Part shown: piece after piece, positions 43,735-51,813 of the stretch | How the letters are laid out: each line of letters starts with the position of its first letter | Position numbering within the stretch: the stretch's first letter is position 1 | Assembly: GCA_016210115.1 (NCBI GenBank) | Contig: JACQUW010000020.1 | Coordinates: forward strand, 1 to 64,000 | Direction: 5' to 3' | Length of the DNA stretch: 64,000 nt | DNA from: Deltaproteobacteria bacterium | GTDB taxonomy: Bacteria > Desulfobacterota > Binatia > UBA9968 | Position numbers and translations under genes: made by a program | Notes under the pieces: generated by a model | What the model saw: only the letters and a program-made list of their open reading frames with translations | What the model was told of the DNA's origin: nothing | Databases searched by the model: none

Positions 43735-45318
43735 GTGGCTGACTCGGCTCTTAATCGCACTGTCGTGAAATACCCGTTTGAAAAGGGAAGCTGTGAAAAA
43801 ATTATGAGAACAAGAGCGCAATGCGGTAAATCTCCGCTAACCCCTTCCTTCGTCTACGCTCAGGGCATGCTTTTTCAAAGAGGGGGACCCGTAGTCCAAA
43901 GAGAGGAATTTGCAAGGACTTCCAGAGCAACATCCCACCTTGCTTGCTGGAATCATCCCCCTTTGAAAAAGGGGGAAAGAGGGGGATTTGAATTTTTTCA
44001 CACCTTCAGTGCTAAAGTAAGGGGGCTCTCCCAACCCCATTCACCCTCACCTCATTCCTCTCCCCTCAAGCTTAAGCGGTTTCATATCGCGTTCGCCGCG
44101 CTGATTCTCGGTCTAGCCTTATTTCTAGCTCCCGCCTCAACCCACGCCGCCCCGGCTTCGGCTCCCGGCGGAGCTGAGCTGTGCTTCCAGTGTCATCAGG
44201 AGCTGAAAGAAAAGTTTTCTAAAGGCAACGTCCACACGCCCGTAAAAATGGGCATGTGCGAGAGCTGCCATAACCCGCATACGGCAAAATTTCCTAAGCT
44301 TCTCAAATTAAAAGGCTCGGATCTTTGTTTTAGCTGCCACTCAAAACAAAAGAGTGAATTTGCCAAAGCAGACGTTCACCGCCCGGTCAAAGATGGGAAC
44401 TGCACGGCTTGTCATGATCCGCATGCCGGCCCGGAAAAATTCCAGCTCGTGAAGGCCGGCAGCGAGCTTTGCCTCACGTGTCATGCTGCCCTCAAAGAAA
44501 AACCCAAGAAGTTTGCTCATGTCCCTTTCGAGTCAGGAATGTGCCTCCTTTGCCACAATCCTCATGCTTCGAGCCAACAGGCGCTCTTGACTGGTCCTTC
44601 CGGTCAGCTCTGCCGCTCTTGCCACAATCTAGAGGATGCAAAGATCAAGAGGGCCCATTCACCTTTCTCGATGGAGAATGCTGCTTGCGAAAAGTGCCAT
44701 AACCCGCACGGTTCACAAAATAAGTCTCTCGTTAAGGCAGTTGCCCATCCGCCGTTCGCTCAGGGCCGCTGCGGCAGTTGTCACCAGGTCGGAGGAAGCG
44801 ATCCGAAAAAGACGATTCTCGGAGGCAAGGATCTTTGCCTGACCTGCCACGCAAAGATCACCCAGGAACTGAAGCAGAAAAAGGTTCACTGGCCTGTATC
44901 TGAAGGCCAATGCACCGCCTGCCACAACCCCCATGCTTCCGAAATGAAGGGGCTCCTGGCCGAAAAAGAGAGAGACGTTTGCTTAAACTGTCACAAGCCT
45001 ATAGAGGAGCGCTTCAAGACATCGCTCTCTTTTCACCCTGAAAAGGCAGCAGACGGGAAGTGCACCGCCTGCCACAAACCTCATGGCTCCGAACGCGCGG
45101 TCCTGTTAGCCGGCGAACCATTAAAGCTGTGCGGCGACTGCCATAAGTCTCACGCCACGCTTTCACATCCGATGGGTGCTGGCATTATTGATCCAAGAAA
45201 TAAGCAGCCGGTCACGTGTCTATCCTGCCACGGACCCCATGGCACGGCCCATCCGAAGTTTCTCCTGGCATCCCAAAAGAGGGAACTGTGTATTCAATGC
45301 CACAAGCAGTTGAGATAG
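43735..45318 (+). CDS. 16-haem c-type cytochrome
   Basis: 527 codons from a GTG; the true start is uncertain because the signal peptide (AFAALILGLALFLAPASTHA) begins only near codon 117 and the preceding frame translates a palindromic repeat at 43955-43988. ATG 43804 and 43867 are alternatives. Sixteen CXXCH motifs follow in the same paired pattern as the 26-haem protein (GxCxxCHNPHAS, DLCFSCHSKQKSEF), showing shared ancestry. It ends cleanly with CIQCHKQLR. Likely a periplasmic or extracellular electron carrier in the same chain. Confidence 0.85.
   Translation: MADSALNRTVVKYPFEKGSCEKIMRTRAQCGKSPLTPSFVYAQGMLFQRGGPVVQREEFARTSRATSHLACWNHPPLKKGERGGFEFFHTFSAKVRGLSQPHSPSPHSSPLKLKRFHIAFAALILGLALFLAPASTHAAPASAPGGAELCFQCHQELKEKFSKGNVHTPVKMGMCESCHNPHTAKFPKLLKLKGSDLCFSCHSKQKSEFAKADVHRPVKDGNCTACHDPHAGPEKFQLVKAGSELCLTCHAALKEKPKKFAHVPFESGMCLLCHNPHASSQQALLTGPSGQLCRSCHNLEDAKIKRAHSPFSMENAACEKCHNPHGSQNKSLVKAVAHPPFAQGRCGSCHQVGGSDPKKTILGGKDLCLTCHAKITQELKQKKVHWPVSEGQCTACHNPHASEMKGLLAEKERDVCLNCHKPIEERFKTSLSFHPEKAADGKCTACHKPHGSERAVLLAGEPLKLCGDCHKSHATLSHPMGAGIIDPRNKQPVTCLSCHGPHGTAHPKFLLASQKRELCIQCHKQLR
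43955..43988 (+). repeat. Second palindromic repeat family (CCCCCTTT...AAAGGGGG)
   Basis: ATCCCCCTTTGAAAA followed by AGGGGGAAAGAGGGGGAT. Similar units occur near 43870-43890, 53361-53397 and 53452-53490. It lies upstream of the 16-haem signal peptide and complicates the choice of its start codon. Confidence 0.7.
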
Positions 45319-45805
45319 GAATCCGGGGGGTTCGCAGGCTTGGACAAGGAACGCCGGATCTGACCGATGACCTGAGAACGACTCCCCGCTGACGGGCTCA
45401 GCTAGACAGGGATTGCCCCAAGCTTGAGATCCTGTCCACCGTTTTTTCTCCTTCGTCATTCGCGTGGAAGCGGGAATCCAGCTGCCAGCCCTCAGCGCTC
45501 GCGTGCACCCGGCCCCGCCGGGCCGGAATCATCTCCGATGTGGAACGACAGCGCACCAGGCATATTAGCTGTTACGCTTTTGCCACTGCGTGATTTCACG
45601 CAGTCCGAGGCGCCTTATTACTGACTCTGAGAATGAACAATGTCATAATACTGACACGACATTTAGCCTCTCCGCTCGCACTCGCGCAATTCCCAAGGGA
45701 ACTACTCTTCAAACCCCTCCAATTTTCACGCGAAAATTTCATGAGTTAAGATTGCTCCCCGCCCCAACCTTATCTTCTCATTAGAACTGCTTATCGCTTA
45801 GCCAC
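45319..45805. other. Intergenic spacer with repeat copy 5 (45454-45481)
   Basis: No gene is evident. It holds CGTCATTCGCGTGGAAGC, a degenerate copy of the dispersed palindrome, and a short inverted repeat TTTTC-ACGC-GAAAA near 45723-45736, about 75 bp upstream of the sigma-54 promoter at 45806. Confidence 0.6.
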
Positions 45806-45820
45806 TGGCATAATAATTGC
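45806..45820 (+). promoter_or_regulatory. Sigma-54 promoter of the NHL/hexahaem operon
   Basis: TGGCAT-AATAA-TTGC, one base from consensus with correct spacing. Transcription would start near 45832, about 31 bases before the TTG start of the NHL gene. Confidence 0.7.
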
Positions 45821-45862
45821 CAAGAGTTTGACAGTAACACAGTTAAGGAAGACTGCCCCAAC

Positions 45863-46909
45863 TTGAATATCTCCATCGCTTTTCTAATGCTGATCCTTAC
45901 TGCGCTACTGCCGCAGTCGTTCGCTAGAGCGAACGATCCGGGCACGCAACCCCCAAAAATCCCTCACGACTTTGCGTTGGAACCAAAACGAGTTATCTAC
46001 CGGCAACTCGAAGGGCTTTACCTCAAGAGTCCTCGGGGCGTTTTCGTCGAAAAAAAGACCGGTGAGATCTACGTCGCGGACACGTTGAACGATTTGATCG
46101 CCGTCTACAACAAGGACGGCCTGCCTCTTTTTGCGTTCGGCTACAACAAAGAACTAAAAGAGCCAATCAAAGCGGTCGCCGACCAGACCGGTCGCATCTA
46201 TGTCCTGAATGGCATTCCCAGAGCAGTCAAGATTTTCAGCTATCGAGGAGAATACGTCAGAGATTTTCCCTTAAGCAGCGCGGCGCAAAAAGCTAATCCA
46301 ACGGCTCTCGCGCTAGACCACGAAGGTAACATCTATATCGCTGATCAAACCAGTAGGATGATTCAGGTCTATGATTCCACGCACCGGCTGATCCGCGAGT
46401 TCGGCAGGAAAACCGACGGCGTAAGTTACTTCAATACTGTCCAGGCCATTACCGTCGACGCCGATAGACTGGTTTATGTCGCCGACGCCACCACCACCCC
46501 TTGTATTCAGGTCTTCAGCCCTGCCGGCAAGTTTCTTCGCGGCTGGGGAGCGCACGACGCCGGCCCTCATAATTTTTCATTGCCAGCAGGTCTAGCCATA
46601 GATGGAGAAGGGCGCGTGATCGTGGTGGACACCATGCGCCACACGATAACGGTTTTCACCAAAGAGGGTACCTACCTCAGCCGGCATGGCGGCATGGGAC
46701 GCCAACCCGGGGCGGTAAGCTATCCGACTGACATTGCCACCAACGGCAAGGAAAAGATCTATGTCGTCGAGCGCCTGGGGAGTCGTCTGCAGGTGTTGGA
46801 AGAAAAGATCGTGATTGCCGGTCGGACCCGTAGCGCCCCATCGGCTTCTAGCCCTCTACGGGAAGAGATCCGGCGGCATCTCGGGGACGTCATGAGGGAT
46901 ATAAGATGA
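45863..46909 (+). CDS. Secreted NHL-repeat beta-propeller
   Basis: 348 residues from a TTG start preceded by AAGGAAG. Signal peptide (IAFLMLILTALLPQSFA). NHL blades include RGVFVEKKTGEIYVADTLND, KAVADQTGRIYVLNG, TALALDHEGNIYIADQTSR, QAITVDADRLVYVADATTT, AGLAIDGEGRVIVVDTMRH and TDIATNGKEKIYVVERLGS. No lipobox, so probably soluble or surface-exposed, unlike the two NHL lipoproteins of the minus-strand cluster. It leads the operon of OmcS-like hexahaem cytochromes and may serve as an assembly partner. Confidence 0.88.
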   Translation: MNISIAFLMLILTALLPQSFARANDPGTQPPKIPHDFALEPKRVIYRQLEGLYLKSPRGVFVEKKTGEIYVADTLNDLIAVYNKDGLPLFAFGYNKELKEPIKAVADQTGRIYVLNGIPRAVKIFSYRGEYVRDFPLSSAAQKANPTALALDHEGNIYIADQTSRMIQVYDSTHRLIREFGRKTDGVSYFNTVQAITVDADRLVYVADATTTPCIQVFSPAGKFLRGWGAHDAGPHNFSLPAGLAIDGEGRVIVVDTMRHTITVFTKEGTYLSRHGGMGRQPGAVSYPTDIATNGKEKIYVVERLGSRLQVLEEKIVIAGRTRSAPSASSPLREEIRRHLGDVMRDIR

Positions 46910-46991
46910 TTTCACCAGGTTGATTCGGCGGCTTGCGATCAGGATCAGCTCCTAAGAAACGAAGAAAAATAAAGAATAGGGAGGTGTAAGA

Positions 46992-48107
46992 ATGAAATTT
47001 TTTACTCTAGCGCTTTTGACGGCTGTCATGGTGATAGCCACAGCTACGGCCGGCACGGCAGGCGAGTACCATGCGGGCGGAACCCTGCTGTGCTACGACT
47101 GCCACACAATGCACTTTAGCATGCAGCACGGCTGGGGCGGCGGTGCCGTGGGTACTACGCCAGAGCAAGGGGGCAACTGGCTCAGCACCACCGGCCCCAA
47201 TACATTTCTCCTCAAAGCACCCGCCAACGAGCTCTGTCTGTCTTGCCATAACGGCTCGTCGGTGGCGCCCGACGTCCTCGAAGCGAATGCGAATGCATCG
47301 CCTGCCTCCGGACGCAGTGCTGGAGCCCTAAATGAGACGGGCGCGGGTCCATACGAGACCTGGAAGGGCCACACTCTCGGGTCAACGGCCACGCCTCCGG
47401 GATACGTGGGCTCGTACACACCGCCGGATCACGGCCTTGAATGCACTCAGTGCCATACCCAGCATGGCCGGGCGGCCGCTTACCGGAATCTCGGTCCTAG
47501 GTCTATTCCCGATTCCAGCCTCAGCTACGTGATAGGTTCTACGAATGACCTCACTAAGCATGTATGGATCAATATCGCGAGCTTGACCGGGACCCCTGGT
47601 TCGCGTACCGCCGCCGACTGGAACCCGTACTACGAGACCGCCAACATCTCCTACAACCGAATCGACGGTACAAGCGGCACGCCCGCAACGCAGTATGCCA
47701 ATGGCGTTCAAAGGGTTTGTGGGACTTGCCATGGGCAATTCCACGGTGGTCCCGCTGACGCCGAGATCGGCGGTGAAGGCACCCCACCGGAGGCGTTTAA
47801 GCGGCACCCGACTGCGGGGGTGGCCATCGGCGCCCTCACCGGCGGCCATTCTAGTCTCACCCGATTCGCTGCGAACACCACCAAGGTGAAAGTGGCGACG
47901 GCAGACTACAGTGCTTACACCAATTCGAGCCCGATCTGCCTCAGCTGTCATAAGGCGCACGGCAACCAGAACCCCTTTGGACTTGTATTTCTGAACCGCA
48001 CCGCCACCAGCGTTGATGAACAGGGAGGATTGGGAACTGGCCAGACCGCCAGTACCCAGACGGGTTTCCGGAACCTCTGCGGCCAGTGCCACGGCCAAGG
48101 CAACTGA
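46992..48107 (+). CDS. OmcS/OmcE-like hexahaem cytochrome (candidate nanowire subunit) 1
   Basis: 371 residues; ATG 46992 follows AGGGAGG. Signal peptide ends GTAG, giving a mature start EYHAGGTLLCYDCHTMH. Six CXXCH motifs (CYDCH, CLSCH, CTQCH, CGTCH, CLSCH, CGQCH) occur in the order and context of the Geobacter filament cytochromes: CHTMH at the first haem, CxQCHTQHG at the third, CGTCHGQFH at the fourth and CLSCHKAHG at the fifth. OmcS and OmcE polymerise into extracellular haem wires. Filament formation here is inferred. Two paralogues follow. Confidence 0.88.
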   Translation: MKFFTLALLTAVMVIATATAGTAGEYHAGGTLLCYDCHTMHFSMQHGWGGGAVGTTPEQGGNWLSTTGPNTFLLKAPANELCLSCHNGSSVAPDVLEANANASPASGRSAGALNETGAGPYETWKGHTLGSTATPPGYVGSYTPPDHGLECTQCHTQHGRAAAYRNLGPRSIPDSSLSYVIGSTNDLTKHVWINIASLTGTPGSRTAADWNPYYETANISYNRIDGTSGTPATQYANGVQRVCGTCHGQFHGGPADAEIGGEGTPPEAFKRHPTAGVAIGALTGGHSSLTRFAANTTKVKVATADYSAYTNSSPICLSCHKAHGNQNPFGLVFLNRTATSVDEQGGLGTGQTASTQTGFRNLCGQCHGQGN

Positions 48108-48120
48108 TCTGACCGGATGC

Positions 48121-48152
48121 GAGAGGCGCAGCGGAATCGCGCCGCGCCTCTC
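48121..48152 (+). terminator. GC-rich hairpin after hexahaem gene 1
   Basis: GAGAGGCGC and GCGCCTCTC, 9-bp perfect arms directly after the stop. No T run follows, so it may slow decay or terminate only partly. Confidence 0.5.
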
Positions 48153-48230
48153 CCGTTCATGTGAAAGGCACCGGGAGTGAGCGAGGGTGGGGAATCTGAC
48201 GGAAAAGGCGTGTAATAATATCGCGCGCAA

Positions 48231-48296
48231 GGTGGTTGGGCCGCTCCGCGTGGCAACGGACGGGGGAACTCAAATGTTCTCCCGTTTGTCTGTTGC
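48231..48296 (+). ncRNA. Duplicated leader element with terminator hairpin, copy A
   Basis: GGTGGTTGGGCCGCTC and the following hairpin ACGGGGGAAC...GTTCTCCCGT with TTTGTCTG correspond base by base to copy B at 49702-49766, although the flanking genes differ in sequence. The preserved block plus hairpin (48260-48290) suggests a structured RNA or attenuator in the leaders of hexahaem genes 2 and 3. Repeat copy 6 (48311-48338) follows. No known riboswitch class recognised. Confidence 0.5.
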
Positions 48297-48310
48297 AGGC
48301 AAGTTCTCCA

Positions 48311-48338
48311 CGTCATTCACGTAAAGGCGGGATTCAAA
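48311..48338 (+). repeat. Dispersed palindromic repeat, copy 6 (degenerate)
   Basis: CGTCATTCACGTAAAGGC followed by GGGATTCAAA, a diverged version of the palindrome in the leader of hexahaem gene 2. Confidence 0.65.
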
Positions 48339-48440
48339 ACTTTATTGTCTGCCCGTAGTGCTCGGCCATCATAATGAGATCGAGGTATCTTAGCCCGCTC
48401 CGTTACTTTGTCCCACCAGACTCGACAGCAGGAGGAAACC

Positions 48441-49604
48441 GTGGGAACTGTAAGAGCTGTCACATTACAGAGAACAAACTTAAGTGGCCCCTTCAGTCAC
48501 CAGCTTCCCGGCGCGCGCCCCACCACGAACGGACGTATGAGGATACTGATTGCGATACTGGCATGTCTCTTCCTCCTGTCGATTCTTCACGTCCAAGCTT
48601 CATTTGCCGGCGAGTACCACTACGGTCAGACTCTGCTCTGTTATGACTGCCACACGATGCACTTCAGCATGCAGCACGGGTTCAGCGGCGGAGCCGTGGA
48701 CAATACGCCCGCCCCGGGGGGTAACTGGCTAGGAACTACCGGTCCGAATTCATACCTGCTCAAAGGAGCCAGCAGCAATGGTGTTTGTCTGGCTTGCCAC
48801 AACGGCCAGACGTTTGCCCCGGATGTGCTGGGCGCTCACGAAAATGGCTACGTCCGCCAGGCAGGCGCCCTGACCACCGGAAGTGCGCCCTACGAAAACT
48901 GGAAAGGTCACACGCTGGATGGATTGGTTACACCCCCTGGCGGATACATGAACTTACGGCTGGAATGCGTGAACTGTCACAGCCCGCACGGAAACACCAG
49001 CTATCGAAATCTGGATGGAACCAGCACACCGGTCACTTACGCCAAAGGCACGAACGACTTGGCTAAGGACGTGTTCCTCAGAAGCTGGACACTCGGCCAA
49101 CTCGCGACGAATTACAGCGTGGACAATATTGACTTCAACGAGCCACCAGCCACGCCGCAGAACAGAGGGTCGCCGATCGCCACTTTCTGCAGGGGTTGCC
49201 ACACAGAGTTCCATGGAAGAGGGGGCGACTCGAACATGGGAGGTACCGGTGGAACCGGCTGGCTGCGTCACCCCACGGCCGATGCAAACATCGGACAGTT
49301 CGGTGCGGACGGCGAACACTCAAGCCTCGACCAATTTAAGAGCAAGGTCTATCGCGTCAAAGTAATGAGTCCCACAGGTGTCTGGGGCACCCAGGGTTCG
49401 CTCTGGCCGGAAGCTCCCACAAACCTCACGCCAACTTGTGTTACTTGCCACAAGGCCCACGGCAATCAGAATCCTTTTGGACTCATCTATCTTGCGGGAA
49501 CTGGCCCTATCACCGAGGAGGGAGATTCAGAGGGAAACTCAAACTCAAGCCTCGGCGTCCGCTTGCGCGCGCTGTGCGGTCAATGCCACGTGCAGGGGAA
49601 CTGA
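48441..49604 (+). CDS. OmcS/OmcE-like hexahaem cytochrome 2
   Basis: 387 residues from GTG 48441, chosen because AGGAGG lies six bases upstream; ATG 48537 would give a more usual signal peptide (MRILIAILACLFLLSILHVQ) but has no ribosome-binding site. Mature start EYHYGQTLLCYDCHTMH. Six CXXCH motifs (CYDCH, CLACH, CVNCH, CRGCH, CVTCH, CGQCH) match hexahaem 1 in order, with blocks such as GPNSYLLKG, APDVLGA, WKGHTL, CHSPHGNTSYRNLDG and CHKAHGNQNPFGL shared. A clear tandem paralogue and candidate filament subunit. Confidence 0.85.
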   Translation: MGTVRAVTLQRTNLSGPFSHQLPGARPTTNGRMRILIAILACLFLLSILHVQASFAGEYHYGQTLLCYDCHTMHFSMQHGFSGGAVDNTPAPGGNWLGTTGPNSYLLKGASSNGVCLACHNGQTFAPDVLGAHENGYVRQAGALTTGSAPYENWKGHTLDGLVTPPGGYMNLRLECVNCHSPHGNTSYRNLDGTSTPVTYAKGTNDLAKDVFLRSWTLGQLATNYSVDNIDFNEPPATPQNRGSPIATFCRGCHTEFHGRGGDSNMGGTGGTGWLRHPTADANIGQFGADGEHSSLDQFKSKVYRVKVMSPTGVWGTQGSLWPEAPTNLTPTCVTCHKAHGNQNPFGLIYLAGTGPITEEGDSEGNSNSSLGVRLRALCGQCHVQGN

Positions 49605-49701
49605 TCCGGCTGGAATAAAGATGATTCATGAACTGCGCGTGGAACGGTGAGGGAGGAAGGAGACTGTGACGGACCGAGCGTCCACGCAGTGTTAAGGGTG
49701 G

Positions 49702-49766
49702 GGTGGTTAAGCCGCTCTGCGTGCCAGCAATCGGGGGAACCTCAAAGTTCCCCCGATTTTCTCTGG
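49702..49766 (+). ncRNA. Duplicated leader element with terminator hairpin, copy B
   Basis: GGTGGTTAAGCCGCTC followed by a very strong intrinsic terminator: AATCGGGGGAAC, loop CTCAAA, GTTCCCCCGATT and TTTCTCT (49729-49762). It ends the hexahaem 2 transcript or acts as an attenuator for what follows. Upstream, ACTGCG...CGCAGT arms (49632-49690) could form a further stem. Confidence 0.6.
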
Positions 49767-49846
49767 CAACGAAAGAATACCTCTCAATTACATATCTGTC
49801 AGTCTCCTATCTAAAAAATTCGATGATCAACTCGCTGCTCCGTCCT

Positions 49847-49874
49847 CGTCACTCCCGTAGAAACGGGAATCCAG
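49847..49874 (+). repeat. Dispersed palindromic repeat, copy 7
   Basis: CGTCACTCCCGTAGAAACGG followed by GAATCCAG; same family as copy 1 with compensating changes that keep the hairpin. Confidence 0.8.
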
Positions 49875-49998
49875 TTCTCGTCGTCAATCTGGATCCGGCT
49901 TTCAGCACGCCGAAATCAGCAAGACTCATGAAAGCCGCTATGATCCAACCTTCTTCTGTAACAAATCCGAGTTTTCTTACGAGAGTTTTCACGTACGA

Positions 49999-50026
49999 GC
50001 TATAGGCCACGTGCCATCAGCTACTA
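49999..50026 (+). repeat. Seven-base repeat array
   Basis: GCTATAG-GCCACGT, then GCCATCA-GCTACTA: four units of seven bases with GC retained, same family as at 39490 and 39631. Confidence 0.7.
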
Positions 50027-50050
50027 CAGCCATCGCCTCGCCTCCTTCTC

Positions 50051-50065
50051 TGGCCTGAAAGTTGC
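50051..50065 (+). promoter_or_regulatory. Sigma-54 promoter upstream of hexahaem gene 3
   Basis: TGGCCT-GAAAG-TTGC, with perfect -12 box, invariant GG and correct spacing. Transcription would start near 50077, which excludes the open frame's first codon at 50062 as the true start and leaves a leader of about 420 nt. Confidence 0.6.
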
Positions 50066-50496
50066 AGCCCTTATACCAACCGTATATGTTGACGCTCGTT
50101 TCAGCTAAGAGGAAATCTCGGCGCGCGATGATACCGGTAAAGTCTTCGTTAACCCTAATTCAACAAAACGCTCCACGTGTTGAATACTGCGTCCGGCGAT
50201 TATTTTTTCGTCGAGCGTACAAAGAGCTTTCTCCCTCCTCGGCGTTCACACAACCCTTTCCTCCCCACTTGTGGGGGAGAGCCTGCCCTGAGCCTATCGA
50301 AGGGATCAAGGAGGGGAGACTTCAGAAACTTCGCTCACCGTCACGACAATCCGCTCAAATCAGGCACCCCCACCTTGCTCCTCTCCCGGTCTCGCCCCTT
50401 GGAATAAGTGCCCCGGTTGAGCCTGCTCCCCTCGGTCGAAGCAGATATTCCGACGGGGCGAGGGAAAGGAAAGGGAAAAACGCGGGAAAGAAAGGT

Positions 50497-51537
50497 TTGA
50501 GATCTCCTTCTCGTTACGATACAAATTTCACCTTAGGAGTTATTTTCGGCGCAGCCGTCCTGATATTTTTCAGCAGCATTCTTTTCACCTATGCTGGAGA
50601 CTTTCACACAGCCGGCACTCTGGCTTGCTCAGACTGCCACGTGATGCACTATAGCAGTGCCCATTCCTTAACCGGGGTACCGGGACCCGATCCCCTCCTC
50701 GGGTCCGGTGGGCCGTTCCCTAAACTTCTCAAGAACGCGCCGAGCCAACTCTGTCTCGCCTGCCACGACGGAAAGACGGACGCGCCGGACGTGCGCGGCG
50801 CAAATACAGGCACGCACGTCCGGGCCGCGGGTCAACTCAATGTCATGGGCGATGGATACGAGGGAACAGGCCATACTCTAGGCTCTAATGCGGTTCCCCC
50901 AGGGGGAACATGGTCGAACCCCGGCCTCGAATGCTTGCACTGCCATAGCACCCACGGCAATACCTATTACAGAAACCTCACGCCAAATCCGGGAACGTCC
51001 ACGGGAAAAACGGTTACCTATATGACCGGCCCGACCTATGCCGGTACGGTCTCTATTCAACAACTTTCCCAAACTCCTCTGGCGACTCACTATTCAGCGT
51101 CAAACATTCGTTATCGCCAGACATTAGCGGGATCGACGGACTTCGGGCTTTCGGAATGGTGCGGTGGCTGTCACGGTAATTTTCACGGCGGTGGAGGAAC
51201 TGCGAACGTGGGCGGTTCCCCCACCGGCGACACAGGTTCATATCCGTGGCTCAGGCACCCGACTCGGGACGTAACTATGGCCGAGGGAGCAACAAACAGG
51301 CACATAGACTCAAATCACTGGTTCTCTTCTCTCCCTTCGCGAGTGCCTGTAGTCTCTCCCACCGACACGATTCCGGGCACCGCGTCTACCAGCGATAATG
51401 AAGTTTTTTGCGGCTCGTGCCATAAAGCTCACGGCTCGCAAAATCGCAAAGGACTGATCTTCGACGATGAAACAACTCCGAGTCTAGAAGACGGAACTTC
51501 GTTGAATCAATTGTGCCAGCAATGCCATTATCAGTGA
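50497..51537 (+). CDS. OmcS/OmcE-like hexahaem cytochrome 3
   Basis: 346 residues from TTG 50497 with GAAAGG upstream; the signal peptide (GVIFGAAVLIFFSSILFTYA) begins about 12 residues later. Mature start GDFHTAGTLACSDCHVMH, very close to the FHSGG...CHTMH opening of OmcS. Six CXXCH motifs: CSDCH, CLACH, CLHCH, CGGCH, CGSCH, CQQCH. Shared blocks with paralogues 1 and 2 include APDVRGA, GHTLGS, CHSTHGNTYYRNL, WLRHPT and CHKAHGSQN. It is the most diverged of the three and has its own sigma-54 promoter, so it may form an alternative filament. Confidence 0.87.
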   Translation: MRSPSRYDTNFTLGVIFGAAVLIFFSSILFTYAGDFHTAGTLACSDCHVMHYSSAHSLTGVPGPDPLLGSGGPFPKLLKNAPSQLCLACHDGKTDAPDVRGANTGTHVRAAGQLNVMGDGYEGTGHTLGSNAVPPGGTWSNPGLECLHCHSTHGNTYYRNLTPNPGTSTGKTVTYMTGPTYAGTVSIQQLSQTPLATHYSASNIRYRQTLAGSTDFGLSEWCGGCHGNFHGGGGTANVGGSPTGDTGSYPWLRHPTRDVTMAEGATNRHIDSNHWFSSLPSRVPVVSPTDTIPGTASTSDNEVFCGSCHKAHGSQNRKGLIFDDETTPSLEDGTSLNQLCQQCHYQ

Positions 51538-51610
51538 GGCGAATGGCTAATAGCAAATGGACAAAATGCAGCATATTTCCATTGGTGCGTAGCTTGGGGA
51601 AAGAAGAACA

Positions 51611-51631
51611 AAAGGCGCATGGCGCCTTTTG
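51611..51631 (+). terminator. Palindromic terminator after hexahaem gene 3
   Basis: AAAAGGCGC-ATG-GCGCCTTTT, a perfect 9-bp hairpin flanked by A and T runs on both sides, able to work in either direction. Confidence 0.7.
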
Positions 51632-51640
51632 TAAAAGGAC

Positions 51641-51667
51641 TGGATTCCCGCCTTCGCGGGAATGACA
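51641..51667 (-). repeat. Dispersed palindromic repeat, copy 8
   Basis: CTGGATTCCCGCC...GCGGGAATGACA, in the same orientation as copy 4, directly after the terminator hairpin. Confidence 0.85.
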
Positions 51668-51813
51668 AGATTCAAATGACCAAACCGAGCTGCGCAAGCT
51701 GGAACTGATCAACAAGAATGAAAGTTGTCTGCGCCACTACCGGGAACGACAGCACCTTGCGCAAGCACAAAACAGCGGTGCAATCACAGGTCCCGGCAAT
51801 TTCGAGAGCTTCT

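Larger units (their letters stand above)
49605..50496 (+). other. Long leader region before hexahaem gene 3
   Basis: 892 bases without a convincing gene: structured element B with terminator (49702-49766), palindromic repeat copy 7 (49847-49874), a seven-base repeat array (49999-50026), a sigma-54 promoter (50051) and a repeat with CCTGAGCCTATCGAAGGG (50288-50305). A reading frame continuous with the downstream cytochrome starts upstream at 50062 but translates these repeats. Confidence 0.7.

Noticed and set aside
48108-48440. c-di-GMP-I or cobalamin riboswitch before hexahaem gene 2
   Set aside because: Expected conserved cores are absent; only the duplicated block and terminator are supported.
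50062-50496. N-terminal 145-codon extension of hexahaem gene 3
   Set aside because: It translates dispersed repeats and begins upstream of the predicted transcription start; the TTG at 50497 precedes the signal peptide.
37567-51667. CRISPR array from repeated palindromes
   Set aside because: Copies are irregularly spaced by kilobases, vary in sequence and orientation, and no cas gene is present.
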